Assembly: GCA_051155775.1 (NCBI GenBank)
Contig: DAXETV010000017.1
Location: 37,865-101,864, forward strand
Length of the DNA stretch: 64,000 nucleotides
Direction: 5' to 3'
Source of the DNA: CAYSCZ01 sp051155775
GTDB lineage: Bacteria > Bacteroidota > Bacteroidia > Cytophagales > Cyclobacteriaceae
Shown: positions 18,565 to 28,163 of the stretch, one piece after another
Layout: every line of letters starts with the position of its first letter
Numbering within the stretch: position 1 is the first letter of the stretch
Translations under genes and position numbers: made by a program
The notes under the pieces: model-generated
The model's input: the letters and a program-made list of their open reading frames with translations, nothing else
Told to the model about the DNA's origin: nothing
The model's database searches: none

Positions 18565-19473
18565 TTATTCTTTATACCTGTAGACTTTGGTCTCCGGATG
18601 GAAGGTGTACCAGGCAAACCAAAACAACGTTAGGGCATAAATATCATCGTTTTGTATGAAAGCCGTATTTGCTTCTTTATTAAACTTTATATTTATACTT
18701 TTTCCTTCGATTCTGTCAGAAATAATTTCCTGACCGGTTTTCTTAAGTTCAGAAAAGGGATAGGCTTTGCTAACTCCCTTATAATTGACTCCCAGTACTT
18801 TTTCCTTTGCATGAAATTTATCTGAGTAATCTGATACGCCAAACATGATTCTGTCAGATCGCACATATTCCTGGTATGGGGTGTGACTATAATCTCTGGG
18901 AAAACCAGTATCTGTAGAAAGCACTTTTGTGTCAGGATGTCTTGATTTCCAATCCGACCAGGTTGATGTCTCCAGCGAATAAAATTGCAGTTCCTTACCT
19001 TTTTCTTTTCCCGAAATTGCTTTTCCCATTAGTTGAGACCAAAGTGATCGGGTTTGTCTGTCATATAGTAATACATCACTATTGTAAAGTAGCCCGGATA
19101 CCCCAAAATCCTTGAGTTGACCAGCTACCACCCTCGAAAAGGCCATACCACTCCCACATAAGGGACAAAAAGTAATCACCACCGGTAAGTCACCAATTTG
19201 GTCATTTACAATTTCATGCCAATTCATGATGCGGATTGGGTAAGCTTTAGCCTGTCCATTCAATTCCAATCCTAAGACCATATCTTGGGATTGGAGATAG
19301 GAAGCTTTACCGGCATCTAAAAATTTAGGATTGTCGATAGGAGGGATGCCATCGACTTTAACACCACCCCATTTAATTTCATTTACAGGAATTAGCGCAT
19401 TACTCACATTAAAATCATTGAAGTGTTGTAATGGCGAAAACAAAAAAAAGTAACTAAGGATGAATGATAACAT
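18565..19473 (-). CDS. DUF3179 domain-containing protein
   Basis: A 302-residue protein with an N-terminal hydrophobic segment (LSFILSYFFLFSPL) and the DUF3179 hallmark FCPLCGSGMAFSR, containing a CxxC pair. Other family landmarks are AYPIRIMNWHEIVND, FGVSGLLYNSDVLLYDRQT and SLWSQLMG. The function of the family is not known; the CxxC and conserved His suggest metal or redox chemistry in the cell envelope. It converges on glgP with only 10 bp between stops, and no terminator hairpin was seen there. It seems monocistronic, with a 101-bp gap to the next minus-strand gene. Confidence 0.88.
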   Translation of the reverse strand: MLSFILSYFFLFSPLQHFNDFNVSNALIPVNEIKWGGVKVDGIPPIDNPKFLDAGKASYLQSQDMVLGLELNGQAKAYPIRIMNWHEIVNDQIGDLPVVITFCPLCGSGMAFSRVVAGQLKDFGVSGLLYNSDVLLYDRQTRSLWSQLMGKAISGKEKGKELQFYSLETSTWSDWKSRHPDTKVLSTDTGFPRDYSHTPYQEYVRSDRIMFGVSDYSDKFHAKEKVLGVNYKGVSKAYPFSELKKTGQEIISDRIEGKSINIKFNKEANTAFIQNDDIYALTLFWFAWYTFHPETKVYRYKE

Positions 19474-19574
19474 AACACCCGAACATATGCGAAAAAGACT
19501 TAGTTGCCTATGGATATCTTTTTTAATCAGCAGGACAACTTATTTCACCAGTTTGTTTGTCGGGTGACAAAAGC

Positions 19575-19994
19575 TTACAGTGATGAGATTAACATCTCTA
19601 CCTGCTTTTCCAGCCTGCCAAGTGCTTGAGCAGGCAACAAATGAGGGACATCAGATACATCCCAGTAATTGATTCTTTCAGCCCATTCGGGAAACTTACT
19701 GGTCATCATGGGTTTGTGCTCTTTTTCTTTTATCGCAATAGTTAAACTGGCATTTTCCAAATCTTCAATGGTGAGCTTTTGAGGGTATCGTAATTCATCA
19801 CCTGAAATGATCCCTCGTTTTTTCAACCCTTCTACGGTAAAAACCGACATTGGCCCTACATTATTTGGGTTGTCGGCATTTAATCCTTTGGAGACTGCCC
19901 TCCATGGTTTATTATTTACCATATGGTTGAAATATTCCTCACAAAATCGGCTTCGGTAATAATTGCCTGTACATATGAATAAGATTGTCTTCAT
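19575..19994 (-). CDS. Low-molecular-weight phosphotyrosine phosphatase-like protein
   Basis: A 139-residue cytoplasmic protein starting MKTILFICTGNYYRSRFCEE. The CX5R phosphate loop is Cys8 to Arg14 followed by Ser15, as in LMW protein-tyrosine phosphatases and related arsenate reductases. Near the C-terminus, YWDVSDVPHLLP holds candidate general-acid aspartates, in a DVP context rather than the usual DPY. The loop has GNYYR where classical enzymes have GNICR, so substrate preference may differ. It lies 7 bp downstream of the alpha/beta hydrolase gene and is likely co-transcribed. A sugar-phosphate or phosphotyrosine substrate is possible. Confidence 0.75.
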   Translation of the reverse strand: MKTILFICTGNYYRSRFCEEYFNHMVNNKPWRAVSKGLNADNPNNVGPMSVFTVEGLKKRGIISGDELRYPQKLTIEDLENASLTIAIKEKEHKPMMTSKFPEWAERINYWDVSDVPHLLPAQALGRLEKQVEMLISSL

Positions 19995-20001
19995 CGAATG
20001 A

Positions 20002-20838
20002 CTATAATTGATTTACTAACCATCCACTGATCATAGCCAGTAGGTGATGTTTGTTAAGATCATTGTGTGGCTCGTGTTTCGTATTTTCCAACACATGAAA
20101 TTCTACTTGATCTTTATGGATTGAGTAAAACTCTTTTGATGCTTCGATGTCTGTAAGTTGATCATTATCTCCATGAATTAGCAGTACCGACAGGTTTAAA
20201 TCCTGACCATGGTTAAGTATCCATTTACCTGCTTTATCAGTCTCTATAAAAGCCCGGGCAGAGATATAAGAATGAATCAGGGGATCTGTGTCATATTGCG
20301 ATACTATCTCAGGATCGCCACTCAACACATCTGGTTCAATGTTGGTACTTTCAGTATAGGATGGAAAAATTCCAGACATGAATTTGGCAAGCGTTAACTT
20401 GCTCCTGGAAGGGGGGCTTACTAATCTGAGCCAGGGGCTGGAAAGTATCGCGGCTTTTGCTTCCTTTGATTTTCTTTTAAGGATATAATAAGCCGTTAGA
20501 CAACCGCCAAAGCTATGCCCATAAATACAGAATGGTGTGTCCATGTAACGTAACCTTACGTGCTTCATCACCTCTTCCAAATCTTCTAATAAGTAATCAA
20601 ATTTACGAAAATGGCCTCTTTTACCTTCAGATTGGCCATGGCCTCTATGATCAAAGCGGACAACTGAATACCCATGGTCCACAAAAAATCTAACTACATG
20701 GTCGTACCTGCCACTATGTTCACCGAAACCATGTACAATAAATATTATCGCTTTTGGGTTATTGGAGGAAGGAAAATTGATATCAGCATATAACTTTAAT
20801 CTTTCTTTGTTCAGGATACTAATATTTTCTGATACCAT
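20002..20838 (-). CDS. Alpha/beta hydrolase, monoacylglycerol lipase-like
   Basis: A 278-residue cytosolic hydrolase of the serine aminopeptidase S33/Hydrolase_4 group. The oxyanion region is FIVHGFGEHSGRYDHV, the nucleophile Ser109 lies in YGHSFGG, the likely acid is in LIHGDNDQLTD, and the catalytic His is in NTKHEPHND near the C-terminus. The motif RFDHRGHGQSEGKRGH is typical of monoglyceride lipase and lysophospholipase relatives, so a lipid ester substrate is the best guess. It is divergent from the large patatin-like gene with only 37 bp between the start codons; both encode lipid-hydrolase folds. Confidence 0.85.
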   Translation of the reverse strand: MVSENISILNKERLKLYADINFPSSNNPKAIIFIVHGFGEHSGRYDHVVRFFVDHGYSVVRFDHRGHGQSEGKRGHFRKFDYLLEDLEEVMKHVRLRYMDTPFCIYGHSFGGCLTAYYILKRKSKEAKAAILSSPWLRLVSPPSRSKLTLAKFMSGIFPSYTESTNIEPDVLSGDPEIVSQYDTDPLIHSYISARAFIETDKAGKWILNHGQDLNLSVLLIHGDNDQLTDIEASKEFYSIHKDQVEFHVLENTKHEPHNDLNKHHLLAMISGWLVNQL

Positions 20839-20845
20839 TTTTTAT

Positions 20846-20858
20846 CTTAAAGTTTAAG
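20846..20858. promoter_or_regulatory. Short perfect palindrome between two divergent hydrolase genes
   Basis: CTTAAA-G-TTTAAG (6-bp arms around one base) lies in the 37-bp gap between the divergent hydrolase and patatin genes. A shared operator is possible, but the sequence is AT-rich and the match could be chance. Confidence 0.25.
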
Positions 20859-20875
20859 CGTAGCAAATAAGGCAC

Positions 20876-23167
20876 ATGGTTGAGCACAAAAAAATAAAAT
20901 TATTTTTAGATCAATTTGTTTATTCCTTCCCGGTTCAAATATTTTTTTATCACTGCAAAAGAAACCTTGCTTTACTGGCAGGTTGGTTTTTATTGATTCT
21001 TGCCATCACAGAGAACTTTGGACTTGTATATGGCATACCTTATCTCTACCTCGATCCTGAATATTTAAACCAGGTTGGTTTTTGGAGTTTTTTTATTGTA
21101 GGTATCACTTTTGGCGGGTTGACCATGGCTTTTAACATTACCAGTTATATCCTTGACGGTCATCGTTACCCATTTATTGGGATCCTGGAACGTCCATTTG
21201 CAAAATTCTCCATTAATAACAGTTTTATTGCAGTTATCACACTTGTCATTTATATCATACAGATCATTAGGTTTCAGATAGACAATGAATTCACAGACTC
21301 AAAAGATATTATCTTGATGATAGCCGGTTTGTTGGCAGGTGTTTTTATAATGATTGCCGGTCTAAACATTTACTTTTCACTCACCAATATAGATATATTT
21401 CAATTTCTAGCAGGCAGTGTAGATAAGCGACTTAGAAAAGCGGCACTGAGCAGGGTACGCGTAATGAATAAACTGAAAGAAACTAAAAGAGGAGAAATAA
21501 ATGTGACAAACTATCTGGATCTTAAATTAAAAGTGAGATCTACAGCGGGATTATTGGATTTTTATGACCGTAGCGCTGTTTTAAAGGTATTTGACCAGAA
21601 TCATTTCAATTCGGTGGTTGCTGAGTTATTAATTATCATTGTTATTCTTCTTTTAGGCATTTTCATGGAAAATCCATACTTCCAGATTCCAGCAGGCGCC
21701 AGCACCATTTTGATGATCACCATCTTCATTATGCTTACCGGTGCAGTATCTTACTGGTTTAGGGGTTGGAGCATAACGTTCGTAGTGGCACTATTTATCT
21801 TTATCAATGTTTTGGTTAGGTCTGGTATCATTGAAGGAAATTTCACAGCAAGGGGGTTGGATTATAACACGGGCAAAGCCGAATATTCACTAGAAAACCT
21901 CAATAGAATTAATAGTCACCAAAATTTCGTAAGAGATAAGAAGGAGACGCTTGAAATATTAAATAAATGGAAAGCTAAGTGGCCGGAAAAAGAGAAGATG
22001 ATATTCCTGTGTGTAAGTGGTGGTGGGCAGCGGGCTGCCTTATGGACAGTAAATGCCCTTCAAAATATAGACCGAAATTTAAATGGGCAGCTAATGAACC
22101 ACACCCAGCTTATAACAGGCGCCTCCGGGGGGATAATTGGTGCGGCCTTCTATCGGGAACTTTACCTTAGAACACTTAATGGCCAATTGCAGAATCAAAA
22201 TCAGGTTAAATATTTAGACCAAATATCAAGGGATAATCTCAATGCCATCATTTACACCCTTATGGTTAATGATCTGTTTATCAGGTTGCAATCCTATGAG
22301 TATGCAGGAAATCATTATGTCAAAGACCGGGGATATGCTTTTGAAAACAAGCTGAACGAAAACCTGGATTTTGTGTTCGAGAAGCAACTGATGGATTACA
22401 AATCTCCGGAGCAATTAAGTGAGATCCCCATGATGATTCTGACCCCAACAATATTGAATGATGGGCGAAAATTGTTTATATCCCCTCAAGGACTAACTTA
22501 CATGGGCATCTCCCAGGAAATCGGAAGAAAGGCAGAGAATTTTAAAAACCGAGGCGTTGATTTTAAACATCTATTTCAATCACAGGGTGCTTCAGACCTA
22601 CATTTTCTCAGTGCGCTGAGGATGAGCGCCTCCTTCCCTTATATCACCCCGAATGTTAATCTCCCCAGCAATCCTGAAATTGAAATCATGGATGCAGGAA
22701 TCTCCGATAATTATGGGATCAGTGATGCCATTAGGTTTCTATTTGTTTTTCAGGATTGGATATCAGAAAACACATCGGGTGTTGTTTTTTTAATTATCCG
22801 GGATACACGGAAAACCGGCCCGATTGAGGATAGGCCTAACCCTTCCATCATTGACAAGCTCACTTATCCAATTGCAGGGGTTTATAATAACCTGGCGAAT
22901 GTTCAGGACATTAGAAATGATGAACGGCTCGAAACGGCTAAAGAATGGTTTAATGGTGAATTAGATGTTGTGGAACTGGAGTATGATACCTATAGCTTGT
23001 TTGATGGTGCCACCAATGCCATTGATAAGCACGAAAAAAAGATAAAAAGGGCTTCTTTGAGTTGGCACCTCACAACCAAAGAAAAAAAGAACATCATCGA
23101 AAATATCGAACGAACCAAAAACCAGAATGCTTTGAATAAGCTGCAACGGATAATTAATAGTCGTTGA
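20876..23167 (+). CDS. Large integral-membrane patatin-like phospholipase
   Basis: A 763-residue protein in two parts. Residues 1 to about 330 contain roughly six to eight hydrophobic helices (for example ILLLGIFMENPYF and FVVALFIFINVLV). From about 375 a patatin domain begins: oxyanion loop LCVSGGGQRAALW (near 378), nucleophile elbow GASGG (near 415) and the catalytic Asp in DAGISDNYG (near 605), all intact. Patatins hydrolyse acyl esters of phospholipids using a Ser-Asp dyad. The membrane-anchored form suggests action on membrane lipids from the cytoplasmic side. Its last 14 bp overlap the end of rsmE, which is convergent. Confidence 0.82.
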   Translation: MVEHKKIKLFLDQFVYSFPVQIFFYHCKRNLALLAGWFLLILAITENFGLVYGIPYLYLDPEYLNQVGFWSFFIVGITFGGLTMAFNITSYILDGHRYPFIGILERPFAKFSINNSFIAVITLVIYIIQIIRFQIDNEFTDSKDIILMIAGLLAGVFIMIAGLNIYFSLTNIDIFQFLAGSVDKRLRKAALSRVRVMNKLKETKRGEINVTNYLDLKLKVRSTAGLLDFYDRSAVLKVFDQNHFNSVVAELLIIIVILLLGIFMENPYFQIPAGASTILMITIFIMLTGAVSYWFRGWSITFVVALFIFINVLVRSGIIEGNFTARGLDYNTGKAEYSLENLNRINSHQNFVRDKKETLEILNKWKAKWPEKEKMIFLCVSGGGQRAALWTVNALQNIDRNLNGQLMNHTQLITGASGGIIGAAFYRELYLRTLNGQLQNQNQVKYLDQISRDNLNAIIYTLMVNDLFIRLQSYEYAGNHYVKDRGYAFENKLNENLDFVFEKQLMDYKSPEQLSEIPMMILTPTILNDGRKLFISPQGLTYMGISQEIGRKAENFKNRGVDFKHLFQSQGASDLHFLSALRMSASFPYITPNVNLPSNPEIEIMDAGISDNYGISDAIRFLFVFQDWISENTSGVVFLIIRDTRKTGPIEDRPNPSIIDKLTYPIAGVYNNLANVQDIRNDERLETAKEWFNGELDVVELEYDTYSLFDGATNAIDKHEKKIKRASLSWHLTTKEKKNIIENIERTKNQNALNKLQRIINSR

Positions 23168-23846
23168 GCATATTTAATTGAGCACAGGCTACCACGCCTG
23201 CTGTCTCTGTTCTTAAAGTGTTCTTTCCAAGGCTGACGGGTTTGAATTTAAAGTCTTCAGCAAGCCTAATTTCTTCTTTAGAAAAATCTCCTTCAGGGCC
23301 TATAAGTATTGCGTAGTCTCTACCAGGTTTTGTTGAGGACCTCAAAAGCTCACTTTTATCATTTACATGAGCAATAAATTTTTGCGACTGGGGGCAAATT
23401 GTAATAAAGTCTTTAAACTGAATTAACCCATTGATCTTTGGAATGATATAACATTTGCTCTGTTTCATGGCGCTGACGGCTTTTTTATATAACCGATCCA
23501 ACCTTATTCTTGACCGCTCAGAATGATCTGATTCAATAAATGTGATGGCATCTACACCAAGTTCCACAGCCTTTTCAGTGAACCATTCCATTCGATCCAT
23601 ATTTTTCGTTGGTGCAATAGCCAGGTGAATGTAATGATGCTTGTTAATGCTTTGAAATTTTTCCAACACTTCAAAATTGAATTGTCCTTTTTCCAAATTG
23701 CCCAGTTTTGCTTTATAAGCATTTCCTGATCCGTCCGTTAGGTAAATAAAGTCTCCCTCGGCTAACCTGAGTACTTTACTGGCATGATTCGACTCTTCTC
23801 TGGACAGGTACTTTTCTGAAATGTTGGTTGAATAGAATAGGTGCAT
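23154..23846 (-). CDS. rsmE: 16S rRNA (uracil-1498-N3)-methyltransferase
   Basis: A 230-residue SPOUT-class enzyme that uses S-adenosylmethionine to methylate N3 of U1498 in 16S rRNA. The N-terminal PUA-like domain (MHLFYSTNISEKYLSREESN and HASKVLRLAEGDFIYLTDGSG) is followed by the knotted methyltransferase domain. The cofactor-binding elements AILIGPEGDFSKEEIRLAED and LGKNTLRTETAGVVA are intact. The length is normal for RsmE. It converges on the patatin gene with a 14-bp overlap of coding ends, and its promoter region faces the GSIII gene. It is a housekeeping function. Confidence 0.95.
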   Translation of the reverse strand: MHLFYSTNISEKYLSREESNHASKVLRLAEGDFIYLTDGSGNAYKAKLGNLEKGQFNFEVLEKFQSINKHHYIHLAIAPTKNMDRMEWFTEKAVELGVDAITFIESDHSERSRIRLDRLYKKAVSAMKQSKCYIIPKINGLIQFKDFITICPQSQKFIAHVNDKSELLRSSTKPGRDYAILIGPEGDFSKEEIRLAEDFKFKPVSLGKNTLRTETAGVVACAQLNMLNDY

Positions 23847-23991
23847 TTAATTGGGTATTATTGAATAATTTGGTAGTTTTTTTCAATATTTAGGTTATTT
23901 TTTTAACGTTTATATTGTATTGATGCAAAATATCATAATTTTACCCTTTATTTTTAATATAATATGAAATTTAAACCTTAACCAATTCGAT

Positions 23992-26154
23992 ATGGCAAAA
24001 CTCAGATTCGACGCACTAAATACAGTGCAGTCAAGACCTCAAATAGAAGTTGACCTTCCTTCATCAAAGATAGGGGAATTCTTTGGTGAACTTGCTTTCG
24101 GATACGAACAGATGAGATCTACCTTATCTCCTGACGTTTTCAAGAAAGTTGATCATGCGATCAAAAACAGAAAAAAAATAGATATTGATGTGGCTGATGC
24201 TGTGGCAGTAGCTGTAAAGTCATGGGCTTTAGAAAATGGTGTCACACATTACACACACTGGTTTCAACCCTTAACCGGATCAACGGCTGAAAAGCACGAT
24301 ACTTTTTTTGACTCCAATAAAGGCATAGAAAATTTTAAAGGCACTGAGCTGGTACAACAGGAACCCGATGCTTCTTCTTTCCCAAGTGGAGGTATCAGGA
24401 CTACTTTTGAGGCCAGGGGATATACAGCCTGGGACCCATCATCACCAATTTTTATTTATGAAACAACGCTTTGTATACCTACAATCTTTGTAAGCTACAC
24501 AGGTGAAGCATTAGACTATAAAGCACCATTATTAAAAGCACTGGATGCAGTTGACCGGGCTGCTACAAAGGTTTGTAAATTATTTGACCGTGCCGTAAAC
24601 CAGGTAGATGCCTCTCTGGGTTGGGAACAAGAATATTTTGTGGTTGATCGGGCTTTATATGCTGCAAGACCAGATTTAGTAATGTCAGGCAGAACGGTAT
24701 TTGGACACAATCCTGCAAGAGGTCAACAGTTGGATGATCATTATTTCGGCAGTATCCCTACCAGGATATACCGCTTTATAAAAGACTTTGAAATTGAGGC
24801 CTGGAAATTAGGTATTCCCGTAAGGACCAGGCATAATGAGGTAGCCCCCTCCCAGTTTGAAGTGGCTCCAATGTTTGAGAAAGTTAATGTAGGCACTGAT
24901 CATAACCAGTTGATCATGGATATCATGGATAAGGTTGCACTAAGGCACAACTTGAAAGTACTGTTTCATGAAAAACCTTTTGCCGGACTTAACGGGAATG
25001 GTAAACATAATAACTGGTCATTAATTACCAACACAGGAGTAAACCTGTTCCAGCCAAGCAGCAGTGCGCGCGAAAACCTTATGTTTCTGACATTCTTCGT
25101 TACTACCATAAAAGCGGTATTCGAAAATGCAGATTTGCTAAGGGCAAGTATCGCATCTGCGGGCAATGACCACAGACTTGGTGCTAATGAGGCTCCCCCG
25201 GCAATTATATCGGTTTTCATAGGATCAACACTATCTAAAGTGTTGGATGAATTAGAGCATAATGGTAATGTGGTGATTGAGAAAGGAGACAACATCTATA
25301 TGAAGCTGGGCATTGATCAAATCCCGCAAATCATTTTGGATAACACCGACAGAAATAGAACCTCTCCTTTTGCTTTCACCGGCAATAAGTTTGAGTTTCG
25401 TGCAGTTGGTGGCGAGGCCAATGTATCTAACCCAATGATGGTATTGAACCTTATTGTCGCTGATCAATTAAGTAAACTTCATGAAGAAGTAAACAGTGCC
25501 ATTGAGGGCGGTAAAGAAAGAAGATTAGCCATTATTGATGTACTGAGAGAATATGTAAAAACTTCCAAAGCCATACGCTTTGAAGGTGACGGATATTCTG
25601 ATGAATGGGTACAGGAAGCAGAAAAAAGAGGCCTGTCCAATGTAAAAGATACCCCAAGGGCTCTGGACTTTTACAGTACTGAAAAAGCGAAAGATATGTT
25701 TACCAGGTACGGAATTCTTAATGAGTCGGAGATGAACGGTAGGCATGAAACATTACTGGAAAACTATATACTGAAACTTCAAATAGAAGGACGCGTAATG
25801 GGCGATTTGGCCTTAAACCACGTCATCCCAACAGCTATTGTCTATCAAAATAAATTGATTCAGAATGCAAAAGGGTTAAAAGAGCTTGGTATCGATAATT
25901 CAGAGATTGTTAAGACCATCGAAGAGATATCTAAATATATCTCTGAATTGAGGGCGGATATATACTACATGACTGAAGAAAGGAAACGAATCAACAAAAT
26001 CGAGGATACCAGGGAAAAAGCGATCGAGTACTGCGATAGTGTTAAGGGAAAATATTTTGACCGGATGAGATATGCTGTGGATAAACTTGAGTTACTTGTA
26101 GACGATGAAGATTGGCCGCTGGTGAAATACAGGGAAATGTTATTCCTACGCTAA
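23992..26154 (+). CDS. glnN: Glutamine synthetase type III
   Basis: A 720-residue glutamine synthetase of the GSIII class, which makes glutamine from glutamate, ammonia and ATP. GSIII is common in Bacteroidota and far longer than GSI (about 450) or GSII. Recognisable segments are the N-terminal SRPQIEVDLPSSKIGEFFGE, the substrate region THYTHWFQPLTGSTAEKHD and SFPSGGIRTTFEARGYTAWD, the metal site LGWEQEYFVVD, ATP-site residues in NEVAPSQFEVAP, FHEKPFAGLNGNGKHNNWS and the late RTSPFAFTGNKFEFRAVG. All are intact. The upstream 145 bp are AT-rich, with TAATTTTA as a weak -7 box. Glutamate dehydrogenase is also in this window, but about 28 kb away. Confidence 0.96.
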   Translation: MAKLRFDALNTVQSRPQIEVDLPSSKIGEFFGELAFGYEQMRSTLSPDVFKKVDHAIKNRKKIDIDVADAVAVAVKSWALENGVTHYTHWFQPLTGSTAEKHDTFFDSNKGIENFKGTELVQQEPDASSFPSGGIRTTFEARGYTAWDPSSPIFIYETTLCIPTIFVSYTGEALDYKAPLLKALDAVDRAATKVCKLFDRAVNQVDASLGWEQEYFVVDRALYAARPDLVMSGRTVFGHNPARGQQLDDHYFGSIPTRIYRFIKDFEIEAWKLGIPVRTRHNEVAPSQFEVAPMFEKVNVGTDHNQLIMDIMDKVALRHNLKVLFHEKPFAGLNGNGKHNNWSLITNTGVNLFQPSSSARENLMFLTFFVTTIKAVFENADLLRASIASAGNDHRLGANEAPPAIISVFIGSTLSKVLDELEHNGNVVIEKGDNIYMKLGIDQIPQIILDNTDRNRTSPFAFTGNKFEFRAVGGEANVSNPMMVLNLIVADQLSKLHEEVNSAIEGGKERRLAIIDVLREYVKTSKAIRFEGDGYSDEWVQEAEKRGLSNVKDTPRALDFYSTEKAKDMFTRYGILNESEMNGRHETLLENYILKLQIEGRVMGDLALNHVIPTAIVYQNKLIQNAKGLKELGIDNSEIVKTIEEISKYISELRADIYYMTEERKRINKIEDTREKAIEYCDSVKGKYFDRMRYAVDKLELLVDDEDWPLVKYREMLFLR

Positions 26155-26185
26155 ACACCGGGCTTTCACAATTCGTTGTGGGTCT

Positions 26186-27046
26186 ATGTCTTTAAAGAAG
26201 AAAATAATCATAAGGGTCGCTATTGCTATAGCGACCTTTGTTGTATTAGCAAACTTTATGTCTTCATGTCTTTCTTTTCGCATGAATGAAAGTAAAGCAA
26301 AAGTATATTATGAAGATAGTTCGGTATCGCCAGAAATTAATCAAATAAAGGTTGAAGGACGATCCATAAATTACGCACAGGTGATCAACGGTAAAGATAA
26401 TCTGGCTGTATTTGTTCATGGGTCTCCGGGAAGCTGGTCTGCTTTTAAGCACTTTCTAAAAGCGGATTCCCTGATTCAGGCTACCGATATGATCTCTATT
26501 GACAGACCGGGTTTTGGATACTCTGATTTTGGTAAGGCTGAGCCATCAATAAAGCAACAGGCCTTTCTTATGGCCAGGGTGCTCCAGCAGTACAAAAACA
26601 AAAACATCATACTTGTCGGACATAGTTTGGGTGGACCGGTAGTTGCAAGGATGGCTATGGATTATCCTGGCCTGGTTGGTGGGTTGGTGTTGGTTGCTCC
26701 ATCCGTTGATCCTGAACAGGAAAAATATGAGTGGTACCGTCATGTGATGAAAAACAGTATCTTCAAATACATTATTCCAAAATCTTTCCGAGTATCCAAT
26801 GAGGAAATTCTGCCTTTAAAAGAAGAATTGAAGCTTATGCTTCCCTATTGGAAGGATATACAGACTCCTACCATTGTAATACAAGGCACCAATGACCAGC
26901 TTGTCCCGAAAGAAAATGCCGATTTTGTCCGAAAGATGGTACCCGAAGAATATCTGGATGTATGGATGATTGAAGGTATGAACCACTTCGTTCCCTGGTC
27001 CAGGCCGGAATTGATCGCTAAAGGAATTGTTAGCTGTTTAAATTAA
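26186..27046 (+). CDS. Alpha/beta hydrolase, probable lipoprotein
   Basis: A 286-residue protein with an N-terminal hydrophobic segment and a lipobox-like ANFMSSC, making Cys28 a possible lipidation site. The fold shows FVHGSPGSWSAFKHF, nucleophile Ser147 in VGHSLGG, acid in GTNDQLVP and the catalytic His in GMNHFVPW. This is the general alpha/beta hydrolase_1 family; substrate is not predictable. It follows the glutamine synthetase by 31 bp on the same strand, so read-through expression is possible though the functions look unrelated. It is likely anchored to the periplasmic face of a membrane. Confidence 0.8.
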   Translation: MSLKKKIIIRVAIAIATFVVLANFMSSCLSFRMNESKAKVYYEDSSVSPEINQIKVEGRSINYAQVINGKDNLAVFVHGSPGSWSAFKHFLKADSLIQATDMISIDRPGFGYSDFGKAEPSIKQQAFLMARVLQQYKNKNIILVGHSLGGPVVARMAMDYPGLVGGLVLVAPSVDPEQEKYEWYRHVMKNSIFKYIIPKSFRVSNEEILPLKEELKLMLPYWKDIQTPTIVIQGTNDQLVPKENADFVRKMVPEEYLDVWMIEGMNHFVPWSRPELIAKGIVSCLN

Positions 27047-27214
27047 ATAGATAGATGTATTATTGTTTATGTACAATATGTTCATAGGGCCCGGGATGAT
27101 CTTTACGAGTTAGTATTTACTGCATACTATCCGTTTTGTTATAACTGATGAATGCATAGTTCGGTAGGTAATGTTTTAAATGAATGTATTTCAGGGGTAG
27201 GTATGGATATAAAT

Positions 27215-27973
27215 TCAATGGCTTTTTAGTGTAAACCCAGCTGTAAAAAACCGATCCTCTTGTGACTGCCCTTCGATCACGATACGCTCAAACGTATGAC
27301 GATAGTTAACTTTGAAGTTTAAAAACTTCCAAATAGGTACCTCTAAATTGATATCCGCCTGCCAACGATAATTATCTCCTTGCTCAAGTGAAGGCTGAAA
27401 ATAACTTTCATGACTTATAACTACTTTTTTTTCAAATAAGTGATATTTACCGTTGATCCAAATGGTACCACGAAAAGTATTTATAAACGGACTCCCATTA
27501 TATTCTGAACGATTAAAATCACTCCTTTTAAATTCTGTTTGCTCGTATTCACTAGAAATCGAAAATTTGAGCCAGTTATTTTTTTTATTTAGAACCTGAA
27601 ATGTAAGACCTGCCCCAAAAAGGGAACGCCAATCAATCTCCCTTCTAAAATTGGTGCTTACAAAAGCTAATACCAGAGGATATATCTTTTGTCTGGGGTT
27701 AAAATATAAAAAATTGAGACTTAAGATATCTTCATCTGCTTTATCTCCTCCAAACTCCTGATACACATAGGAATTTGTGGTTTTCACTACCCATTTATCC
27801 CATGGTTTATAGCTAACCTCTGATTTTGCCCTGAAAATTACTGTTTGTACATTCCCTCCCTGCAAAAATCCGGTTAATGAGAGGTTTGCTTTTAGCTTAA
27901 GCGTATCACTTTCGTTGATTTGTGCCGAAATACAGAAAGGAAGCAAAAGAAATATAAATAAAGCTTTCTTCAT
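27215..27973 (-). CDS. DUF481-like outer-membrane protein
   Basis: A 252-residue protein from the ATG at 27971-27973 (a further ATG nine bases upstream gives three extra residues). The signal peptide MKKALFIFLLLPFCISA is followed by NLSLTGFLQGGNVQTVIFRA, the start of the DUF481 family, and then many amphipathic beta strands with aromatic girdles, ending FTAGFTLKSH. A beta-barrel of about 12-16 strands in the outer membrane is expected. The function of the family is unknown, though related proteins respond to salt or acid stress. Monocistronic, with 168 bp to the upstream hydrolase on the other strand. Confidence 0.75.
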   Translation of the reverse strand: MKKALFIFLLLPFCISAQINESDTLKLKANLSLTGFLQGGNVQTVIFRAKSEVSYKPWDKWVVKTTNSYVYQEFGGDKADEDILSLNFLYFNPRQKIYPLVLAFVSTNFRREIDWRSLFGAGLTFQVLNKKNNWLKFSISSEYEQTEFKRSDFNRSEYNGSPFINTFRGTIWINGKYHLFEKKVVISHESYFQPSLEQGDNYRWQADINLEVPIWKFLNFKVNYRHTFERIVIEGQSQEDRFFTAGFTLKSH

Positions 27974-28117
27974 TAATAGCATCGTTAAGTACTAATCTTC
28001 TTAGCGAGGTATGGGTACTTAATTACATATTTATCTGTTCCCAATTTTATTGTTCTTTATACTCTTTACTTAGTATTTATTTACAAAAAGGAATTAATCA
28101 AAACTGAATCATACATA

Positions 28118-28150
28118 TAAAAAAAGGTTCAAGCGAAAAACCTGAACCTT
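28118..28150 (-). terminator. Intrinsic terminator of the 63-residue gene
   Basis: An 8-bp perfect stem (28124-28131 AAGGTTCA with 28143-28150 TGAACCTT) around an 11-nt loop, followed on the minus strand by a U-rich run (A-tract 28118-28123). It closes the small gene at 28164-28355 and supports that gene being real. Confidence 0.75.
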
Positions 28151-28163
28151 ATAGTATAAAGGA

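Noticed and set aside
26160..26182. Small CACAA-TTCG-TTGTG hairpin between glutamine synthetase and the hydrolase
   Set aside because: Only five base pairs and no U-tract; too weak to call a terminator, though the TTCG loop is stable.
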